A DNA stretch of 64,000 bases, taken from contig JAIUPT010000040.1 in NCBI GenBank assembly GCA_022315425.1, positions 310,001 to 374,000 of the forward strand. The letters run 5' to 3'. Of the stretch, positions 56,500-64,000 are shown one piece after another. The notes below the pieces were generated by a model. That model saw only the letters and a program-made list of their open reading frames with translations, made no database searches and had not been told where the DNA came from. The position numbers were made by a program, and so were the translations under genes. Positions within the stretch are counted from its first letter, which is position 1. Every line of letters starts with the position of its first letter. Source of the stretch: Pseudevernia furfuracea. Lineage: Eukaryota > Ascomycota > Lecanoromycetes > Lecanorales > Parmeliaceae.

Positions 56500-57984
56500 C
56501 AGCGTGAGGAACAAGACTAGCATAGCATTCAGAGAGAAACTAATAGAGGATGAACGAGTAGCGCAAACAAGGACGAGGACAACAAACAGCCAAAGCAGAC
56601 GGGAAAGGATCCCACAAATATCTCGAAGATCAAGCAGGTATTACGGCGCCGGCTATGATGCTATGCAGCTAGCATTGGTGAAGACAAGAACAAGATCAGT
56701 CTTCCTGAAGTGGAGACTTTCTCTTCTCCTGTGGGGCGGCCAAGTCCATTTCCTAGGACGTATCGAAGTGAACATCCTGCTCAACATGACTGTTTACTTG
56801 CTCTCCCAACAATCTACAGCTACGACGATTACCTCTACCGCAAATGGGCAAAGACAGCGCCGAACTCACAACAAGCGATTTGCAATGACTGATCTCGGCC
56901 CATGCTCATACTACTTGGGTATGGAAATTCAGAGAGATCGTACAAAGAGAACCGTCCGAATCACACAAACGACTTATTTGAAGAAAGTTCTCGCTCGGTT
57001 CAACATGACAAACTCCACTCCCGTGCCTACACCAATGGTCGTTGGTACTCAATTGGAAGAGGAATCGGTTGACCAGGCAACGCCGGACGCTGTTCGTGAG
57101 TATCAATCAATGGTGGGATCTATGATGTATTCCATGGTACAAACGCGCCCGGATATTTACTTTGCCATCACCATTCTTTCTCGGTACAACCAGAACCCAA
57201 ACTCCAAGCACATCGCTGCTGTCAAATGTGTCCTTCGCTACTTGAAAGGGACAGTTGATCATGATATCACGTATGGGACGGCCAATGGCCTGGAGGGATT
57301 CACCGATGCTGACTGAGCATCGGATTCTGAGACTCGTAGGTCTCTCGAAGCATACGTGTTTCTATTGTATGGAGGGGCTGTTAATTAGACGTCAAAACGT
57401 CAACAGTCCATTGCACTGTCATCCTGCGAGGCCGAATATATGGCCCAAACACAAGCAGCAAAGGAAGCAATATGGCTAACTCGCCTGCTAAGCGAGTTGG
57501 ATGTCGGCCTAGGGCTTCCATCCAAGCCTGTTCTAATTAAGGCAGACAACCAGGGTGCCATAGCATTGGCCTCAGACCCTCGTTTTCATACACGTACCAA
57601 ACATATCGACATACGGTGGCATTTTGTCCGAGACCAAGTGGAAACTGAAGGGACATGGCTGCTGACGGGCTTACAAAGGCTCTTAGCAAGGACAAATTTG
57701 CTACATTTGTGGGCCAATTAGGCCTCAAGAAGAGCGTCTAGGAGCAGGAGTCTAGTATAGACTCTGTGGGAGACACAGGCCTATTATTGCCTGTGTGGGA
57801 GTGTTGGATTCAGCCAATCATAGGCCGTTCCGCCCGCACTAGCGTGACGCTAGTGGGCGACTCTTAGCTAGATCCTTCTCCTTCTCTTCTTCCTTATCCA
57901 CTACATGTAATCTACATAGTATGCAATAGAGTCGTTCTATTGCCACCCCAGTACGAGACCTCATATCCTTCGTATATTCCAACA
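56500..57984 (+). mobile_element. 5'-truncated Copia retrotransposon with intact 3' LTR
   Basis: Decayed Pol sequence reads the end of a Copia reverse transcriptase: FAMTDLGPCSYYLGMEI, PTPMVVGTQL, YQSMVGSMMYSMVQTRPDI and AAVKCVLRYLKGT. A stop and frame changes at about 57316-57390 follow. RNase H is then visible as SSCEAEYMAQTQAAKEAIWL and IKADNQGAIALASDPRFHTR, with TKHIDIRWHFVRD. No 5' LTR, Gag, protease or full integrase was found upstream. The catalytic YVDD box of the reverse transcriptase is not visible, so the element is dead. Confidence 0.88.
57802..57984 (+). repeat. 3' LTR of the Copia remnant
   Basis: This 183-bp repeat begins TGTTGGATTC and ends TTCCAACA, perfect short inverted ends. 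It contains the palindrome CGCCCGCACTAGCGT / ACGCTAGTGGGCG. A purine-rich tract (GTGTGGGAG) directly precedes it. Confidence 0.85.
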
Positions 57985-57985
57985 G

Positions 57986-58174
57986 AAAGCAAACGCTAAG
58001 ATTGAGAAAGACGAGATCTTCCGGGAAATGGATGATTTCTCTCGGCGGCTACTTTTCGTATATCAGTATAGCCAGCCACCTATGACCAACGATTTGTGGA
58101 ATTCCTCTCGAGTCATGGACCGTCCACCGCCAATGATGCTTTTCATGGAGATGATAAGAGTATGGACACTTTGA
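57986..58174 (+). pseudogene. Open-frame fragment immediately after the LTR
   Basis: From the base after the LTR the frame stays open for 62 codons to TGA at 58172. It reads KIEKDEIFREMDDFSRRLL.., then QPPMTNDLWNSS and MDRPPPMMLFMEMIRVW. The composition looks coding and could be the tail of a host gene interrupted by the retroelement. No family is recognised. Confidence 0.35.
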
Positions 58175-59115
58175 TCTTTCGTGTACGGTCGGGTAAAAAA
58201 GGCGTTGATAACGGCCTTGGGAAATATCCTCGAGATACGTTGGGCCGTTCATGCTAGGTCCTGCCGATGCCTTGAAATCGGTCTCGTACTCGAAATCGAT
58301 TGTCGGGGCGCCGGTGCTAAGATAATTCTGGTCTTTTGTTCGATATCAGGGGCATTCGTCTGACTTGAGAGACTGTACCATGAAGATATGCATCCCGACA
58401 AGAGGATGCCAACTTTCTTTTGCGCACAATTTCATGGGTATCGGCCCAGATCAAAACGGCTGTTTCGGTCAGAGGATATAAGATTCATAGCGGTTAGTTG
58501 AAAATGTTTTGAGATGATTGTCACAATTTTCTGACAACACACCCGTGGACTTGAATACCTTCATTCGAAAATCTCACCCTGTACTCATGACTTCTGCTAT
58601 ATCCTTTTACTATTAAGTTCTGATCCACTTGGCGGTCATTACGTTTTGCGGATACTGAAGGGCGGATTGGTGTGATTTCTAGGGCTCCTGTAAATTTGGT
58701 TAGAACAACTGCATTCTCTTTCGTTGATTTTATGGAGTGTCTCCTGCCGGGTGATCAGCGTAAAAAGGAGATTGCTTGTGCTCGAAAGATGAATGACGGA
58801 TACGGAAATAAGAATAGATGCTGAAAGACGGCCGTCGAGGATGGAAAGGTGCTTGTGAGAATAGGCCAGGCGAGGCTGTCCCGGGCCAAATTCACCCCCT
58901 TGCCGGCTCCACCTGAGAGTACCACTTGTGTCACACTGGGGCTTGATCGAATAGTGCCCATCCACGATCACGATTGCCAGTTGTGCAAAAAAGAGGCGAT
59001 GAAAACAAGTGAGAGCTTCCCTGATGATCTCATTGAGACAGTAGCAACCAAGTACAGAATCTCTAAGCGCACATCCCTCCAGTTTGCTCATAAAGAACTC
59101 CATCGAAAAAAACAC
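58175..59115. other. Intergenic, no gene seen
   Basis: Only shadow frames are present. The right end is the 3' flank of the small secreted protein gene. Confidence 0.45.
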
Positions 59116-59727
59116 TCAGAGTTCGAAATCCGGTATGACAGTCATATTCCCGTTCGCCAGCAAACCCAGCACACCCGCCAGCTCGACCTCATAATCAAAA
59201 GCTATCGCGTCGATACCCCCCAGAAATTGTTTCACTGACCGCATCGCATAATATAGCATATTCCAAGTCATTGCCGCTCGAGGGAGCACACTCAGGATAA
59301 CGCGCCTGGGCCCAATGTCCGTGTATAATAGCTCGCTCTTGCCGATTGCTTGGTTCCAGACATTTCGGTGATCATCCCAGGCGTCTCGGAGCGCCAGAGA
59401 GGTGCAATACAGAGCTAGGTCCGAAGGGATGTCGGCGCCGTAGTGGGAAAATGTGATGGTTATGAAGCCCGGGCCATCCCAGTCTGTGGAGATTTCGAGA
59501 CTTTCGGGGGGACGGGCGCTGATGATGAGGTTGGGATTGTGAGTACGGAAGTCTTGGAGGAAATGGGAGGAAGTTGTAGCTTACCTCAGAGAAGGGTTCA
59601 TTGGCGTGTTTTTGAACGGGACGGTGACGTTGTAAACTGTCGGAGACAACAAGGGGAGAGATGCGGCTGTGAAAGTAAACTTGTAGAGCGAAAGTAGAAG
59701 CGTTAAACAGGTCGATTTGAAAGGCAT
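59116..59727 (-). CDS. Small secreted protein of unknown function
   Basis: Exons on the minus strand are 59727-59585 and 59518-59116, with a 66-nt intron (GTAAGC..CATCAG) that splits a Ser codon; the product is 181 aa. A signal peptide (MPFKSTCLTLLLSLYKFTFT) is followed by VYNVTVPFKNTPMNPSL. After the intron come ESLEISTDWDGPGFITITFS, LYCTSLALRDAWDDHR and DIGPRRVILSVLPRAAMTW. There is one N-glycosylation site near the N-terminus and one close to the C-terminal end (NMTVIPDFEL). Exon 2 lacks an early ATG, so the gene is easy to miss. No named family is recognised. Size and leader fit a secreted, possibly effector-like protein (inference). Confidence 0.7.
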
Positions 59728-60836
59728 TTTGACTCTGAATCCAGAGTTAGAGAAGAGGAGTTGGATACTGTCAAGATATCAGGATACCAAGAAGAATGAT
59801 GTGTAAGATGCTTGGATTATTTCTCAGAACTCTCCTGGGATGTCTTTGACCCCATACAATTACAGTCATGTGGCCGACATGCGCAATGGTCATAGCTGAA
59901 ACATGGCTGGGAGGATGCTGGGAACCCCACATTTCGACAGATACAATCGCATTTCATAGAAGTCGGATGTAGCGCTTTGTTTCACATTTCGCGTCGTCGC
60001 CTCCACTGTCGCTAATACGAAGATAATATCGTTCTTCGTTGCTACCGTCACCAGTTCGCTTCATCGCGCCCAAGTACGGCGGACGAGGGCTATCACTGAC
60101 CGAGGACCTCTTCAGGAGTAACCAGCATGAAGTAAAACGAGAAGAGCACACCACCACTCAACCGGTACTAATCCCGCCGCTATCCCTTTGCGGGCCGGTA
60201 GGTTCGGTCGCACCCTCCGGAAAGGCGCACCCCACCCCGGGTGCGACATCTGGGTGGTTTCGGGGGTATGTAGAGTATAGACCTCTCCGCACCATCCTCC
60301 CCCAAAAATCCAACCAACAACCCTCTCCCACAACACCGACAAAGAGCATGAATTCCAAGCTCCGAAACGAAAACCAGCAACAAGGGATGCGTTCATGATG
60401 GCTCGGCCTTCCCATCGCTCGCCGAGAAACATCACGCTTTCGGAAAATAGAACCATCAGGCGCACTCAACCCACACACACACCCCGGGCTACTTAAAAAC
60501 CCTAGGACGGTCCCAGCTTGGTCTGAAGATCATGGATGGAGAGAGAGAGGGGTAAAAGGCCGCAACGAGTGATTACTTAGAGAACCTTCCTTCCCAGATC
60601 CAGATAGATGCAGATCCTTCCTTTCCTATTGTGATACGCAGCCATGTTGAACAAAGATAGTCAGTCGCGTGTTCCCCTACAGCACGGAAAGCAACACATG
60701 CGTCATCCCCATGGATTGTACTCTCTTACGCTGAAGTTTACCAAATGTGTTATATCCGCTGTGGGATAATTAGAGACATGAATCACACCGTAATCGCTCG
60801 CTCGTCACGACAGCAGATCAGTCATCGCGCGCTAGA
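59728..60836. other. Intergenic, no gene seen
   Basis: In these 1109 bp, overlapping short frames around 60110-60480 arise from GC-rich palindromic sequence (GGTGCGCC/GGGTGCGAC repeats near 60205-60245). No gene is called. Confidence 0.45.
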
Positions 60837-62034
60837 TCATGACAGGTCCGGCGTACAAGGCCCGATCCCGAATTCATTGACTTCCCCACTCAATGGCCCT
60901 TCTCCGGTGTTGGAGATCGAGACGTCTTGCGCGCAATTGCCGAACACATCCCGATAAAGCCGGCACGTGTTGACCGTTGACGGGTTGTCGAGCTGCGCGG
61001 GGTAATTATCTTGCTCGTCGTCGAAATTCTTAGTCAACGCAGCGTGGTTAGCTTGGTCCCGTCCCTAATGTTTTCATAAAATCTGGGGGGCGATGTGGAT
61101 GGGGATGTGAACAGGGCCGGACAAACGGGTGTGGGATCAATGTACATACCCCGTAAGAGAAGGCCACACAGTTGCTCGTGGCGAGATAACACGCACTGCA
61201 GCAGTCCTGCACGTTGTTGATCGGAAACCCGGAGCCCACTTCTTCGGCTGTACCGGCGATTGCCTCGTCGCCTGGGTTGAAGAGACTGATGGGGCTGGCG
61301 GTGATGGCTGCCGGAAGGCATTGGGAGGCTACGCCAAGGACTGTGGATGTGGAGGTTATTGTGGATGTGGAGGTTGTTGTAGTCGTGGCGGTCTGCGAAG
61401 GGGCGATTGAGAGAGTGGTTAGTCCTCTAGGCGTGAAAAATGTTTGATTGTAGGAGAGAAGGGCCTACCGAAGCTGGGGCGGTCACTGTGCCGGTGCTTT
61501 TGACTGTGGTTGTTGCGGGGGTGATGGAGAGGCAGGAGCAGGCTGCGGAGATCTTGCTGGAGGCATAGACGGACAGGTAAGGGGGCAAGCTGCTGCCCGC
61601 ACGTTTTAGTTTGTTTGCTGGTGATGTCGTAAGCGGGAGGCCTAAGGTGGAGGTGACGATGGTCGTGCTCGCGTCGGGGTTAGCCTTTTGCCATTCCACA
61701 TGTATCAAACGCATCCGCAAGCAGCTTGAGATACGCACGTTGAAACGGTCACCGTGCTTGTCGTCGTCACGGGAGCTGGTGTCACTGTAGCCATTGAGAC
61801 ACTGGTAGCTGTCTTGAGCGGGATCGAGATGAAGGAGCTGCAGAATCTCGTGGCTGAAGCACTGATGGCAGGATTGTGGAGGATGCTGAGGACATCAGAC
61901 ACCACTGAGCAGGTCGGCAGCCCCCGTACTGCGAGTTGTTCCTCGCCGTTTCCCAATGGACTGGAGGAGACGAGGGGGGCTATTAACCCAAAGAGCGCGG
62001 AGATGAAGATGAAGGATGAACTTGTTACTACCAT
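60837..62034 (-). CDS. Secreted Thr/Ser-rich protein with Cys-containing C-terminal domain
   Basis: Exons on the minus strand are 62034-61739, 61667-61469, 61392-61150 and 61028-60837 (309 aa). A signal peptide (MVVTSSSFIFISALFGLIAP) is followed by a Cys block (LPTCSVVSDVLSIL.. ATRFCSSFISIP), a Thr/Ser-rich spacer, a second block LSVYASSKISAACSCLSI, another Thr-rich spacer, and a C-terminal domain with VQDCCSACYLATSNCVAFSY and CRLYRDVFGNCAQD. The C-terminal domain resembles a PAN/apple-like binding module. Thr-rich spacers suggest O-glycosylation and a wall location. The acceptor of intron 1 (GCGAG) was chosen because the nearer AG puts a stop in frame. Function is unknown. Confidence 0.8.
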
Positions 62035-64000
62035 TGCGATGCTCTCTGATAGTAAGTACAGCGATGTGGAAGCTGAGAAGAAATGCAAGTTTTGAATGTA
62101 GGACGGGAGTGATGGCTTGAGAAGGAGAAGTAGAAAAATAACAAAGATCTCTTGATTATGTAGTAGAGGGCACGGCCTTAGAGGCCGACTCGTCCAAAGT
62201 TTCTTCTCCGCAAAAGCTTCCAGACCTTTGAAGTCCCATCCTGGCTTTGTACAGTAGTCTCTACTTTTACCTTTCCTGTATGGTGCATAGCTATCATTGA
62301 TGAGCGACGCATGGAGATGGCCAAACCTGGTTAAATTGATCGTATCTACACCTTTTCTGGTCAAGTCTCGAGTCAAAGTATCTGACTTGGTGAATGGCGG
62401 TGATCTAGTATAATTCCAGCTGTCCAGTAGCGTTGTTGAAGCCATATTTTAAATGCTAAAAGATGGGACTTGGGCGAAGGGAGCCCTGTGTCTAGCCCTG
62501 CCCAAAGAGGTAACTCAAGCGAGCTGAAAAAGTAAACATTAGGAAGGTACTCGCTTGGTGACTTTACGCCAACGAGTACTTTGAGCTAAAAGGGTATAAG
62601 TGGCCCTTCCAACCATGTATTGGGCTAGCTGATTTGTTGTTACTTTAACAACTACATTCTTATATTAGATGTCAAGTTCCAGGTATGGAAAACAATAATA
62701 ATATAATAATGTCTAGCTTGCTTGATCGTGGTACTCACTTCTAAAGTTTTCGGAGATGTCCTAGGCTATGTGCTTCTGACTCTGTCCTTCGAGGCTATTG
62801 CTGTGCAGTCTCATACTAAGCCAGATCCCGACTGAGCCCCTAACTGACCATGTCTACTGGTCACAATAGCACAGGGCCGTTATTCGCAGTGGATATCAAG
62901 TATATTGATCATGTACGGAATTCTCGGCAGGAGCTACAACAGTATTTGGCCAAGTCTTTTTGACCCCATATGTTGTACTCTACCGGGCTATCAGGACGGT
63001 CCCTGGTAGTCCGTTCATATTCTTAGACCGTTCAGGACTATTGGTCCAGTTGTACCATCCGGACCATTTGGACTGGTAGTCCGAGCGGACCCTGGCCGCC
63101 GACTAGGCTAGGCCATCATTCAGCTCAAGCTCCCTACGACCTCTCTGACCCCATCTCGTCGACCTCGCCATAATTCAAGTACTCCTTTCTCTTCTTTCTT
63201 TCTTTTCTTTGCTCTTTCTTAATCTTTAGCATGCCGTCTCGGAAGAATCCGTTGCCGCCCTTAATTCAGACAATACGGTCCTAAGCCCAGCCCCGCCAGC
63301 GCCATCGCCCCAATACAACCCCTCCACCACCACTTCCTCTGCTCACCGCCTCCTCACTGCTGCACTTTGCTCTTCGAAAAATCTTCCACGTGTCGCACTT
63401 GCTGGTTCCAATAAACCAACTTCTCGTTCCCATCGTCTGCGACTCCGCCGGCCTTCCTGGAACCAGGGCCGCAGCACATTGTGGGGTTGTCATCGGACAG
63501 ATAGGATCTCGGATGGGATACATGTGCGTTTGCTAAGTTTGATGGGTGGGCTATGGCTGAGGCGAAGGAAGTATGAAGAGTGGATTGGGGGGATGGGATG
63601 GATGGATGGATGGAGGTGCAGGGTTTTCATGTGAGGGGAGAAGAGAAGGAGGCGAGCGGTTGATGCGCTATTGACGGACAAACAAAGAGTGAACGGAAGA
63701 GATGGTGGGTTTTAGGGTGTCAAACGGGGTTTGGCGGCTCGGGTTGCAGATGTGGATCTTGGACCGATCTTTTCTTTGAGACGTTTGTCGGGTGACTTGG
63801 GCGTATATGGGCAGATGGGCCTGGTTTTGACTTGGGTCTTTACGAAGAGTGAAAGAAAACGTCCATTTTTCTTAGCGGGACGTTGAATGGCGCTGGAATT
63901 TGAGGGGAGGTATAGGGATCGGAGTGCTGCACGAAGGGACTGGGGATCGATCGTACAGGAGACCCTGAGCTCTTTCATGGCTATCTTCGGTCGCTAAAGG
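62035..64000. other. Terminal stretch without a convincing gene
   Basis: These nearly 2 kb hold the upstream region of the secreted protein and a GGTCC/GGACC-rich palindromic patch (about 62990-63110). A pyrimidine-rich tract (63180-63230) precedes a short plus frame from ATG 63231 that stops after about 15 codons. Overlapping minus frames at 63281-63978 are also present. None is recognised. Confidence 0.4.
63712..63978 (-). CDS. Hypothetical small basic ORF
   Basis: This 88-codon frame from ATG 63978 begins MKELRVSCTIDPQSLRAALR, is very basic in its second half, and ends in TAA. It could be a real small gene or chance. There is no family, no signal peptide and no intron evidence. Confidence 0.2.
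   Translation of the reverse strand: MKELRVSCTIDPQSLRAALRSLYLPSNSSAIQRPAKKNGRFLSLFVKTQVKTRPICPYTPKSPDKRLKEKIGPRSTSATRAAKPRLTP

Noticed and set aside
1..64000. tRNA, rRNA and CRISPR arrays
   Set aside because: No tRNA box-B-like GGTTCGAATCC context with a foldable cloverleaf was found by eye, and no regular spacer-repeat array. A tRNAscan-type search would be decisive.

Overview
The window comes from a filamentous ascomycete (Pezizomycotina). Almost every gene is broken by short introns (about 40-180 nt) with GT..AG ends and CTRAC/CTRAY-like branch sites. Typical families of this group are present: a PTH11-type rhodopsin-domain receptor, a sedolisin protease, GH125, HACL with a C-terminal SKL, P450s and a Zn2Cys6 regulator. 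A Leotiomycetes-like origin is only a weak inference. Exon coordinates were worked out by hand from splice signals and reading-frame continuity. Each final CDS length is a multiple of three.

Layout. 1-5.2 kb holds conserved housekeeping genes: RanGAP (rna1, cut by the window edge), exocyst SEC10, and NUS1 divergent from SEC10. 5.6-10.4 kb holds a Ser/Thr-rich single-pass membrane protein and a secreted sedolisin. 11-15.4 kb holds an RNA-binding protein with two RRMs whose start codon is split by an intron, then two TFIID subunits (a TAF3-like histone-fold protein and TAF7) sharing a 313-bp divergent promoter. 15.5-17.9 kb holds two head-to-head paralogous secreted proteins with the same intron pattern. 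18.4-22 kb holds a decayed Zn2Cys6 regulator and a pyruvate-decarboxylase-type enzyme. 22-24.7 kb is gene-poor and full of simple repeats. 24.7-30.2 kb holds a secreted phytase-like esterase, a degenerate tandem repeat and a bZIP factor. 32-37.2 kb holds a P450, a belt of microsatellites and a PTH11-like receptor.

38.8-47.5 kb is the most interesting part. A UbiA-type prenyltransferase/terpene-cyclase-like membrane enzyme and a second P450 diverge across 1.85 kb that carries a nested palindromic, MITE-like element. The P450 ends inside the long terminal repeat of a decayed gag-only retroelement, which supplies its present stop codon. A peroxisomal 2-hydroxyacyl-CoA lyase follows. 47.8-52 kb holds a small hydrophilic protein, a GH125 mannosidase and an F-box-like protein. 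52-58.2 kb is repeat-rich and gene-poor, with a 5'-truncated Copia element that keeps one intact LTR. 59-62 kb holds two secreted proteins. The last 2 kb has no convincing gene.

Working together: the TFIID pair is likely co-expressed from one promoter. The UbiA/P450 pair is a candidate minimal terpenoid pathway (inference). No complete new defence-type or other wholly new system was seen.
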